From: Neorhizobium vignae
GTDB lineage: Bacteria > Pseudomonadota > Alphaproteobacteria > Rhizobiales > Rhizobiaceae
Reading direction: 5' to 3'
Length of the DNA stretch: 64,000 nucleotides
Assembly (NCBI RefSeq): GCF_000732195.1
Contig: NZ_JNNU01000010.1
Coordinates: forward strand, 186,001-250,000
The notes below the pieces were generated by a model. The model was not told where the DNA came from. It worked only from the letters and a program-made list of their open reading frames with translations, and ran no database searches. The position numbers and the translations under genes are program-made. Below, in pieces: positions 46,827 through 54,490 of the stretch; within the stretch, counting starts at the first letter, position 1, and each line of letters starts with the position of its first letter.

Positions 46827-48341
46827 GTGACGGACGTCGCCATCGAACTCCTGATTGCCGGTCCCCGCAGCGCGACCTTCCGCGTCGATGCCGAAGGTCA
46901 TCTTTACACACGCGATGACGCGCTTGCCTGGCAGGTTCGGGAGATCGACGGCGCGTTGGTCGCCGAGGGGGCGACGCGGACCGTCGTCTTCACGGTCGCT
47001 TCCCTTGAGCCGGGCACAACCTACCTTTTCCAGGCAGGTGATGCCCGGCTCGAATTTACCACACGGCGGGAAACCGCCCTGATCGACATCCGTAATTTCG
47101 GTGCCTCGACGGGCGCAGAGGACAATGCGCCGGCCATCCAACGGGCCATCGCGGCGCTCGCGCCCGGAGGCACACTGAGAATACCGGGCGGGCGCTGGCT
47201 GAGCGGCCCGATCTTCCTCAAGAGCGACATGACCCTTTTCCTCGAAGACGGCGCGGAGCTCGCGGCAATCGCCAACAGGCACGACTTTCCCATCCTCTCG
47301 GCGCGTCACGCGGACGGCCGCGTTCTCGGCACCTGGGAAGGCGTGGCGGAGGCCTGCTACGCCAGCGTGATCAACGCGATCGACTGCCGCGACCTACATC
47401 TTGCCGGCACCGGCATCATCGATGGTGGCGGCGACCGCGGCGACTGGTGGTCGTGGCCGAAGGAAACACGACGGGGCGCCAGGCGCCCGCGCACCATCTT
47501 CCTGTCGGCCTGCGAGGACGTCACCCTTTCCGGCCTCACGATCCGCAATTCCCCGTCCTGGACGGTCCACCCGGTTTTCTGCAAACGGCTCATCGCCGCG
47601 GATCTCACGATAGTCAACGATCCGGACTCCCCGAATACCGACGGTTTCAACCCCGAAAGCAGCTCCGATATCCATCTTATCGGCCTGCACATCTCGGTCG
47701 GCGACGATTGCATCGCCCTCAAGGCCGGCAAACGCGGCCTTCTCGGTGGACCGGACCGCCCGACCGAGCATGTGCGGATCGAGAACTGCCTGATGGAGCG
47801 CGGCCATGGTGCGGTGGTCATCGGCAGCGAGATGAGCGCCGGCATCAGCGACATCGCCATCCGAAACTGCCACTTCAGGGGAACCGATCGGGGCCTGCGC
47901 ATCAAGACGCGCCGGGGACGCGGCGGCACGGTCGCCAACATCCGCCTTGCCGACAGTCTGATGGAGGACGTCGCAACCCCGGTCGCCGTCAATTCATTCT
48001 ATTTCTGCGATGCCGACGGCCGGTCAGATTACGTCCAGTCCCGGTCGCCCCTGCCGGTCTCCCTGGAAACGCCGAGCATAAGCTCGATCTCCGTCGAGAA
48101 CGTCACCGTTACCGGCGCGCGGACGGCAGCCGCCGTGTTCTACGGTCTGCCGGAAGCGGCGATCCGCGACATTGCCTTCGAGAACTACACCGTCTCCTTC
48201 GCGCCGGATGCCGAGGTCGAGGTGCCGGAAATGGCCTCTCTTCTCCTGCCGCTCCGGCATGCCGGGATCGTTGCGGAAAACGCCGTTTTCAGCCGCCTGG
48301 CGCGGCTTTCTCCGGTTTCCATTCATCCAGCTCAAGACTGA
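46827..48341 (+). CDS. GH28 polygalacturonase-like glycoside hydrolase, cytoplasmic
   Basis: 504 residues, GTG start. An N-terminal Fn3-like domain (about 1-80) precedes a right-handed beta-helix. All GH28 catalytic motifs are present: NTDGFN (270-275), the Asp pair in GDDCIALK (293-294), GHG (326-328) and RIK (358-360). There is no signal peptide, so it acts on imported oligogalacturonide or rhamnogalacturonan fragments rather than polymer. The Fn3-GH28 layout suggests an exo-acting enzyme. It starts four bases after the binding-protein stop. Confidence 0.93.
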   Translation: MTDVAIELLIAGPRSATFRVDAEGHLYTRDDALAWQVREIDGALVAEGATRTVVFTVASLEPGTTYLFQAGDARLEFTTRRETALIDIRNFGASTGAEDNAPAIQRAIAALAPGGTLRIPGGRWLSGPIFLKSDMTLFLEDGAELAAIANRHDFPILSARHADGRVLGTWEGVAEACYASVINAIDCRDLHLAGTGIIDGGGDRGDWWSWPKETRRGARRPRTIFLSACEDVTLSGLTIRNSPSWTVHPVFCKRLIAADLTIVNDPDSPNTDGFNPESSSDIHLIGLHISVGDDCIALKAGKRGLLGGPDRPTEHVRIENCLMERGHGAVVIGSEMSAGISDIAIRNCHFRGTDRGLRIKTRRGRGGTVANIRLADSLMEDVATPVAVNSFYFCDADGRSDYVQSRSPLPVSLETPSISSISVENVTVTGARTAAAVFYGLPEAAIRDIAFENYTVSFAPDAEVEVPEMASLLLPLRHAGIVAENAVFSRLARLSPVSIHPAQD

Positions 48342-48347
48342 AATCCG

Positions 48348-49493
48348 ATGCTTCAGGACTATTTCGAGACTTACGCGCGCGACTATGAATATTACAAAGG
48401 CGGCGTCTGGTGTTACGAGGACGGTTGCCTCTATCGCGGCCTGATCGCGCTTTACGAGGCGACCGGCGAGCGCCAGTGGCTGGATCATCTCATCCGGCTG
48501 GTGAGCGGCCAGATCGACGCGCAAGGTCGGCTTGTGGGCTACGCGATCGACGAATTCAACATCGACAACATCCTGCCCGGCCGGGCGCTCGTCTTTCTCC
48601 ATCGGCTGACGGGCGAGAGCCGCTGGCTTGAGGCCGCCGCCCCGCTGGCGCGGCAACTCGAAACGCATCCGCGCACCGGTAGCGACGTTTATTGGCACAA
48701 GCTGCGTTACCCGCATCAGATCTGGCTCGACGGGCTTTACATGGCGCTGCCCTTCAAGGTGGAATACGCGCAAGCGGTCTCAAATCCCCAGGCCGTCGAG
48801 GAAGCGCTCCGGCAGTTCACGACGGCGCTCGACCTCACCTATGACCGGCAGGCGGATCTTTATCGCCACGGTTACGACGAGGCCCGGCAACAGGCCTGGG
48901 CGGATGCGGAAAGCGGCCTTTCGCCGGCCCATTGGGCAAGATCGATCGGCTGGCTGGCGATGGCCTTCGTGGACATCATCGAAAACCTGCCCGCCGGCGC
49001 AGCGCGGCGGGAGCTGACCGAACGCGCCGCGGCGCTGGCGTCCCGGATCGTCGCTCTTCGCACCGCGGATAACCGCTGGCTGCAGGTGATCGACCGACCG
49101 GACGAGGCGCAGAACTATCCCGAAAGCTCGGCCACGGCGATGTTCTCCTACTTCCTTCAGAAGCTCGCGCGGCTCGGCGGCCCGGCTGCGGTTGCCGAGG
49201 CCGGTCGAGCGAGCCTTCAATCGCTGACCGGACAGGAGCTGCGACGGGATGCGGATGGACGGCGGAGGCTTCACAACATCTGTTGTGTCGCAGGTCTTGG
49301 AGGCTTCAACGGCCGCTATCGCGACGGCACCGTCGGCTATTATCTCTCCGAGGAAATCCGCCCCGACGACATCAAGGGTGTCGGACCTCTGATGATGGCC
49401 TATGCGGAAACGCTGCTGGGCACGCAATCGATGATGTCCCAGTCTGCGCGGCTGGGGGATCAGGTCGAGCTCAGCGCGGCCGTCAAGCGATAG
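48348..49493 (+). CDS. GH105 unsaturated uronyl hydrolase (YteR-like)
   Basis: 381 residues of alpha/alpha-barrel type. Landmarks are DEFNIDNILPGR near residue 68, YPHQIWLDGLYMALPF with the catalytic Asp at 128, and GLSPAHWARSIGWLAMA near 190. These enzymes remove the unsaturated galacturonosyl residue left by pectate or rhamnogalacturonan lyases, giving rhamnose and the 4-deoxy-keto-uronate that KduI uses. It follows GH28 by six bases and is cytoplasmic. Confidence 0.92.
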   Translation: MLQDYFETYARDYEYYKGGVWCYEDGCLYRGLIALYEATGERQWLDHLIRLVSGQIDAQGRLVGYAIDEFNIDNILPGRALVFLHRLTGESRWLEAAAPLARQLETHPRTGSDVYWHKLRYPHQIWLDGLYMALPFKVEYAQAVSNPQAVEEALRQFTTALDLTYDRQADLYRHGYDEARQQAWADAESGLSPAHWARSIGWLAMAFVDIIENLPAGAARRELTERAAALASRIVALRTADNRWLQVIDRPDEAQNYPESSATAMFSYFLQKLARLGGPAAVAEAGRASLQSLTGQELRRDADGRRRLHNICCVAGLGGFNGRYRDGTVGYYLSEEIRPDDIKGVGPLMMAYAETLLGTQSMMSQSARLGDQVELSAAVKR

Positions 49494-49503
49494 CAGCACT
49501 CGC

Positions 49504-49514
49504 TAGTGTCTCAG
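49504..49514. repeat. Left 11-bp inverted repeat flanking a methyltransferase gene
   Basis: TAGTGTCTCAG here is the exact reverse complement of 50309-50319. The pair brackets an 800-bp segment holding one gene that is foreign to the pectin pathway. Confidence 0.6.
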
Positions 49515-49543
49515 GCCGAACTTCTGATATCGTTGAGAGGTAG

Positions 49544-49567
49544 GCCTCCCGCTCATTGGAGGCTTTG
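49544..49567 (+). terminator. Hairpin after the GH105 gene
   Basis: GCCTCC (49544-49549) pairs with GGAGGC (49558-49563), then TTT. A modest terminator for the sugar-importer operon, inside the bracketed insert. Confidence 0.45.
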
Positions 49568-49588
49568 TCTTGAGGGAGGAGCGCTAAA

Positions 49589-50215
49589 ATGAGCACCGAC
49601 AGGGACACTGTGCGGTCTTATGACACGGTCGCGGCGGAGTACGCTGCCGAAGCCGCCGCGATGCCCGAATGGGTCGCGACGGAGATTGACGCGTTCGTCA
49701 CCGAGCTGGGTGGCTCAGGCAGGGTGCTGGAGATCGGAAGCGGGGGTGGGCGAGATGCACTTGAGCTTGAGAAGCGGGGGATTAGCGTCCGGCGCACCGA
49801 CATTTCGAAGGGTTTCGTGGAATTGCTTCGCAAGAGTGGCTTCGAGGCTGACCTGCTCGACCCGCTGACCGAAGACCTGGCCGACCCGCAGCGTCCTGGC
49901 ACGCCATATGACGGGATTTGGGCCTGTGCCTGCCTGATCCACGTCGCGCGCGAAGATTTACGTGTGGTGCTTGGACGGCTTGCCAAGGCAACCCGGACCG
50001 GTGGCAGGCTGCACGCCTCGGTGAGAGAGGGTGATGGCGACGATGTGTCCACGCACGGCAGCGCTGCAGCGCCTCGGCGCTACGTCGAAACGTACTGGCG
50101 CGAGCCTGCCTTGCGAGCCGCGCTCACAGAGGCCGGCTGGATTGTCAGCGAGCTACGTCGGTCCGTCGGAAGCCCCAATGACCGGTGGCTGAGCGTTCGG
50201 GCGAGGCGGGCATAA
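49589..50215 (+). CDS. Class I SAM-dependent methyltransferase
   Basis: 208 residues. The SAM-binding loop is VLEIGSGGGRDALELEKRG (residues 47-65), followed by the acidic RTDISK strand end and the CLIHVARED segment. The domain is a compact Rossmann fold; the substrate cannot be predicted. It sits between GH105 and kduI with its own spacing on both sides, is flanked by an 11-bp inverted repeat and has no link to pectin metabolism. I read it as a later insertion. Confidence 0.88.
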   Translation: MSTDRDTVRSYDTVAAEYAAEAAAMPEWVATEIDAFVTELGGSGRVLEIGSGGGRDALELEKRGISVRRTDISKGFVELLRKSGFEADLLDPLTEDLADPQRPGTPYDGIWACACLIHVAREDLRVVLGRLAKATRTGGRLHASVREGDGDDVSTHGSAAAPRRYVETYWREPALRAALTEAGWIVSELRRSVGSPNDRWLSVRARRA

Positions 50216-50241
50216 CGCACATATGGTTTTTAGGCCCCGAT

Positions 50242-50261
50242 GGAAGCGGTGTGCCGCTTCC
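50242..50261 (+). terminator. Hairpin after the methyltransferase gene
   Basis: GGAAGCGG (50242-50249) and CCGCTTCC (50254-50261) form a perfect 8-bp stem with TGTG loop. No T tract follows. Confidence 0.45.
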
Positions 50262-50308
50262 GCATGGGACACCAAACCGGATAGACCGGGCTTCCGGTTC
50301 GGGTCTAA

Positions 50309-50319
50309 CTGAGACACTA
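50309..50319. repeat. Right 11-bp inverted repeat flanking the methyltransferase gene
   Basis: Exact reverse complement of 49504-49514. A further CGAAC-like match occurs farther inside both ends. No target duplication is evident outside the repeats. Confidence 0.6.
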
Positions 50320-50358
50320 CCCAGCGCGCTCGCGCCGAGAAACAGGAGAAAACAGACC

Positions 50359-51207
50359 ATGACGATCGATATCCGGACGCGCCATGCCGTTCACTACAGC
50401 CAGTCGGAACGCATGACGAGCGTGGACCTGCGCGAAAATTTCGTGATCGAGGATCTGTTTGTCGCCGGAACGCTGCAGGCCGTCTATACCCATTACGACC
50501 GCATGCTGGTGGCAGGAGTGGCGCCGACGCAGGCAAGCCTTGGCGTCGGCAGTGAATTGGCCAGACTGGTCGGCGCGGACTATCTGCTGGAGCGTCGCGA
50601 GCTTGGCCTCATCAATATCGGCGGACCGGGCCGCGTCATCGCCGACAGCAAGGCTTACGAGCTCCTGCCAATGGACGGGCTCTATCTCGGCATGGGAACC
50701 AAGGAGATCTTCTTCGAGAGCGACGACCCTTCGGTGCCCGCGAAATTTTACATCAACAGTGCGCCGGCGCACGCCACCTTACCCTCGCGGATCGTCAGCA
50801 GCACGGATGCGATCGAGAACAATCTCGGCGACAGTGCCACGTCGAACAAGCGCAAGCTCTACCAGTATCTGCATCCGAAAGTGCTGCCCACCTGCCAGCT
50901 GCTGATGGGGCTGACCCGGCTGGAAACCGGCAGTGTCTGGAATACCATGCCGGCGCATCTGCATGACCGGCGAATGGAAGCCTATCTCTATTTCGAATTG
51001 CCGGAAAATGCCTTCGTCGTTCACCTGATGGGCCGACCGGCGGCGACCAACCATCTGATCATCCGCAATGAACAGGCCGTGCTTTCTCCACCCTGGTCGA
51101 TCCATTGCGGCGCCGGCACCGGCGCCTACGCCTTCATCTGGAGCATGGCCGGAGACAACCAGTCCTTCACCGACATGGACATGGTGGACATGAAGAGCCT
51201 CAAATAG
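50359..51207 (+). CDS. kduI: 5-dehydro-4-deoxy-D-glucuronate isomerase (KduI)
   Basis: 282 residues from ATG 50359 with AGGAG upstream. The cupin metal site is visible: H200 and H202 (AHLHDRRMEAYLYFE), E207 and H249 (SIHCGAGT). FVIEDLFVAG, IGGPGRVIADSKAYEL and GMGTKEIFF are family segments. It isomerises the keto-deoxy-uronate from pectin breakdown to the substrate of KduD. KduD itself is not recognisable in this window. It is probably part of the upstream pectin locus. Confidence 0.95.
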   Translation: MTIDIRTRHAVHYSQSERMTSVDLRENFVIEDLFVAGTLQAVYTHYDRMLVAGVAPTQASLGVGSELARLVGADYLLERRELGLINIGGPGRVIADSKAYELLPMDGLYLGMGTKEIFFESDDPSVPAKFYINSAPAHATLPSRIVSSTDAIENNLGDSATSNKRKLYQYLHPKVLPTCQLLMGLTRLETGSVWNTMPAHLHDRRMEAYLYFELPENAFVVHLMGRPAATNHLIIRNEQAVLSPPWSIHCGAGTGAYAFIWSMAGDNQSFTDMDMVDMKSLK

Positions 51208-51279
51208 AGCCCTCGAAGTCGGTTCGCTACCAGAGCAGAGCACCGACCTGTTCCGTCGGGCGGACACGACACGGGGTTC

Positions 51280-52305
51280 CTACCGAAGCGCAGTACTTTC
51301 GCTTGCATGCGCCGGGTCCTTGCATGGTCCGGTGGAGCGGCGCTCGATGATCCTCGACGCGACCTGGACCCTGCGGGCGGGGGTTCCGGGCTGGCGCGGG
51401 TTGTCGATCCGCTCGAGCAGGAGTCGCAGGCCGACGGCTCCGCATTCCTGGCCTTCCATGCGCACCGTCGTCAGAGCCGGCGAGATCTGCTTTGCCGGCG
51501 AAAAATCGCCGAAACCGACCACCGAGACATCATCGGGGATGCGATAGCCCTGGCCCAGGAGTTCGGAAACGACGGTGAGTGCCAAGCCGTCATGCGCGCA
51601 GAAGAAGGCGGTCGGCCGAGCGCCTTCTTCCTTCAGGACGCGATAGGCTTCGGCAAAACCGTTCTCCTCCTCGAACTGCAGCACATGCAACGTAACACTT
51701 GGGTGACGTTCGGCAATTTCGCGCGCGCCATAAAAACGCTCGCGGCGACCGCGATAACCGGGTGTGCCGTGGACATAGGCGATGGAACGGTGACCGAGGT
51801 CTACCAGGTATTGGATCACGGCCTGCCCTGCCTCGTGGTCCGTCCCAGAGACCTGATCGGCATCTTCAAGCGGATCGACCCAGCCGAACCGGATGATCGG
51901 CGTGCCGGTCGCCATCGCTGCGCGGATCGCCTCGCGGTCGTGCGGTCCGACCAAAAGCAGCCCGGCGCAGCTGCGCGCCAGTTCTTCAAGCTGCCCTTGG
52001 CTGTGGGTCCATAACATCCTGAGTGCCATGCCGAGCCTGTGCGCCTCTGCCTGCACCCCGTTCTGGATCTGCATGTGCAGTTCGCTATTGACAGGATCGA
52101 GGTCGTGAAACACCACCGCGATATCGCCCGGCGCGGTCTGGCTGGCAGGCTTGTTATAGCCGAGACGCAGGGCTGTTTCGCGGATCCGCTCGCGGGTTTC
52201 CTCACTGACGCCGCTCTTGCCCGACAACGATCTGGACACGGCATATTTCGAAAGGCCGACCTCGCGCGCGATGGTCTGCAAGGTGACCCGTCCCCTATTT
52301 TTCAT
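51280..52305 (-). CDS. LacI-family transcriptional repressor
   Basis: 341 residues from ATG 52305. The helix-turn-helix is VTLQTIAREVGLSKYAVSRS (residues 7-26), and the hinge follows at SEETRERIRETALRLGYN. The periplasmic-binding-protein-like ligand domain runs to 330 (GTDHEAGQAVIQYLVDLGHRSIA). It is divergent from the SBP-hydrolase-importer operon at 52478 and probably represses it until a sugar binds. Confidence 0.94.
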   Translation of the reverse strand: MKNRGRVTLQTIAREVGLSKYAVSRSLSGKSGVSEETRERIRETALRLGYNKPASQTAPGDIAVVFHDLDPVNSELHMQIQNGVQAEAHRLGMALRMLWTHSQGQLEELARSCAGLLLVGPHDREAIRAAMATGTPIIRFGWVDPLEDADQVSGTDHEAGQAVIQYLVDLGHRSIAYVHGTPGYRGRRERFYGAREIAERHPSVTLHVLQFEEENGFAEAYRVLKEEGARPTAFFCAHDGLALTVVSELLGQGYRIPDDVSVVGFGDFSPAKQISPALTTVRMEGQECGAVGLRLLLERIDNPRQPGTPARRVQVASRIIERRSTGPCKDPAHASESTALR

Positions 52306-52415
52306 TCCAGCCCCCTTTTGCACCTGCCGCGGCGACACTACCGCACTGCAAAACGCAATTTTCCCACACAACACTACATAACACTTTACCTAACAGTATT
52401 CTAATGCAAACTTTT

Positions 52416-52449
52416 CGTTATCCACGCCCAAGGGAAATAATAGGTAACG
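52416..52449. promoter_or_regulatory. Candidate LacI-type operator (imperfect inverted repeat)
   Basis: CGTTATCCA (52416-52424) and TAGGTAACG (52441-52449) are near-complementary halves with 16 bp between. A further TTACCTA half-site lies at 52386-52392. They are placed just before the ribosome-binding site of the first transporter gene, where a repressor would block transcription. The spacing is wider than the usual LacI operator. Confidence 0.3.
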
Positions 52450-52477
52450 GCGGGGACTGCGTGTGGAGGAGACACTC

Positions 52478-54403
52478 ATGATCAAGCTGAAACGTCGCGC
52501 GTTTCTGGCTGGGACTTCAGCCGTTTTGATTTTGCCGGCCCTGCCGGCTTTAGCCCTCGACTACAAGGAAGCGGGCCTCTTGAAGGATAAGGTCGCAAGT
52601 GGCGCCCTTCCTCCCGTCAAGGATCGGCTGCCCGCCAACCCCCTTGTGATAAAACCCTTTGAAAGCGTTGGGAAATACGGAGGCGATTGGAAGCTGGCGC
52701 TGGTTGGCGGCGGTTCGCTCTCCATGCTGTTCCGCTACCAGGCCTATGAGCCTCTCCTGCGTTACACGCCCGATTGGTCGGGGGTGACGCTCAACGTCGC
52801 GGAAGCCTTTGAAGGCAATGCGGATTCCACTGTCTACACCATCCGCCTGCGCAAAGGCATGAAGTGGTCTGACGGACATCCCTACACCACCGCCGACGTC
52901 AAGTTCTGGTATGATACCATCCTCACCGACAAGCGTGTTGCGGTCACCAGCCAGGGTCACTGGAAAACCGCCGGCAAGCCCGCCAAGCTGGAAGTGGTGG
53001 ACGAGCAGACCTTCAAGGTCATCTTCGAAAAGCCTAACGGTATGTTTCCGTTGCAGGTCGCGTGGTCCAACTGGGATCATACCACCCGCTGCCCCAAGCA
53101 TTATCTCGAGCAGTTCCATATCGACTACAATCCCAAGGCGGACGAACTGGCCAAGCAGCGCGGTTTCCAGAGCTGGATTGCCGCATTCCAATCGGCCTCC
53201 GGCTTCCAGGACGACAACGCCTTCTTCCTCAATTCCTCGAAGAAGCCGACCCTCAACGCCTGGTATTTCACGATCGCGCCGGGCGAAAACACCGAGCGGG
53301 TGGTGGCCGAACGCAACCCCTATTATTGGAAGGTCGATACGGAGGGCAATCAGCTGCCCTATATGGACCGCATCGTCTACCAGATGGTCGCCGACCCGCA
53401 GGTGCTTCTCTTGAAATGCATGCAGGGCGAAATCGACCTGATGGACCAGTATATCGCGACGCCGAACAACAAATCGGTGCTCTACGACGCGCGCAAGCAG
53501 GGCGACTATGATTTCTACACGCTGACCTCGACCGAGGCCAACGTCATGAACTTCATCTTCAACCTGAACCACAACGACGAGACGAAGCGAAAGCTGTTCC
53601 GCAACAAGAAGTTCCGCGCGGCCCTGTCGACAGCGCTCGATCGCCAGACTCTGATCGACGCGGTGCTGGTCGGCCAGGGCGCGCCCGCCCAGCCGTCGAT
53701 CAAGGAAGGCGATCCGCTCTACAACGAGCAGCTCGCCAAGCAGTTCACCGAGTACAGTGTCGACAAGGCGAATGCCATGCTCGACGAGCTGGTCCCCAAG
53801 CGCGACGGGCAGAATTTCCGTCTTGACGAGAAGGGTCGGCGGCTGACGATCATCTTCGAGATCGACCAGGCACGCCCGATCTTTCTCGATCTCTTCCAGC
53901 TGGTCATCCCGATGTTCCAGGCGGTCGGCATCGATGCGCAGATGCGCACCATGGACCGTTCGCTCTGGGAAACGCGCGTTCGCCAGGGTCGCGATTTCGA
54001 CGCCACCGCGCACCAGTTCGGCGCCAATGGCGGCGTCGCGGCGATGCTCGATCCGCGCTACTACGTGCCGACCGACAGCAACGCGATGTATGCCCCGGCC
54101 TGGCAGCTCTGGTATCTCGATCCCAAGAACGCCAATGCCGAGGAACCGCCTGAAGATACCAAGAAGCTGCTTGCGCTCTACGACAAGCTGAAAGCGACCT
54201 CGGACCAGGCCGGCCAACGCGAGGTCATGAAACAGATCCTGCAGGGGGCGGCCGACAACTTCTATGTCTTCGGCATTTCGCAGCCGCCGGACGGCTACGG
54301 CATCGTCAAGAACAACATGAGGAACATCACCAGGACCATGCCGAATTCGTTCGGCTGGCCGACCCCTGCCCCGACCATGCCGGAGCAGTTCTACAAGGTC
54401 TGA
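52478..54403 (+). CDS. Tat-type substrate-binding protein, family 5 (oligosaccharide/peptide importer)
   Basis: 641 residues from ATG 52478, with GGAGGAG seven bases upstream. A twin-arginine signal KRRAFLAG at residue 5 is followed by a hydrophobic stretch ending ALPALA. The mature protein follows the family 5 fold (YTIRLRKGMKWSDGHPYTTA near 123) but is about 100 residues longer than DppA. Rhizobial family 5 proteins such as AgpA bind alpha-galactosides, and this one is encoded among glycoside hydrolases, so I infer an oligosaccharide ligand. Confidence 0.9.
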   Translation: MIKLKRRAFLAGTSAVLILPALPALALDYKEAGLLKDKVASGALPPVKDRLPANPLVIKPFESVGKYGGDWKLALVGGGSLSMLFRYQAYEPLLRYTPDWSGVTLNVAEAFEGNADSTVYTIRLRKGMKWSDGHPYTTADVKFWYDTILTDKRVAVTSQGHWKTAGKPAKLEVVDEQTFKVIFEKPNGMFPLQVAWSNWDHTTRCPKHYLEQFHIDYNPKADELAKQRGFQSWIAAFQSASGFQDDNAFFLNSSKKPTLNAWYFTIAPGENTERVVAERNPYYWKVDTEGNQLPYMDRIVYQMVADPQVLLLKCMQGEIDLMDQYIATPNNKSVLYDARKQGDYDFYTLTSTEANVMNFIFNLNHNDETKRKLFRNKKFRAALSTALDRQTLIDAVLVGQGAPAQPSIKEGDPLYNEQLAKQFTEYSVDKANAMLDELVPKRDGQNFRLDEKGRRLTIIFEIDQARPIFLDLFQLVIPMFQAVGIDAQMRTMDRSLWETRVRQGRDFDATAHQFGANGGVAAMLDPRYYVPTDSNAMYAPAWQLWYLDPKNANAEEPPEDTKKLLALYDKLKATSDQAGQREVMKQILQGAADNFYVFGISQPPDGYGIVKNNMRNITRTMPNSFGWPTPAPTMPEQFYKV

Positions 54404-54430
54404 TGGCCTCGCCCATTCCGATATTTTCCG

Positions 54431-54456
54431 GGCGCCGGCGTAATCCGGCCGGCGCC
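54431..54456 (+). other. Intercistronic hairpin after the binding-protein gene
   Basis: GGCGCCGGC (54431-54439) pairs with GCCGGCGCC (54448-54456) around an eight-base loop, and five Ts occur at 54467-54471. Such hairpins after binding-protein genes protect or partly terminate the message, giving more binding protein than permease. Confidence 0.6.
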
Positions 54457-54490
54457 ACGGGGCCCCTTTTTCCGATAACTGGATGCTAAA

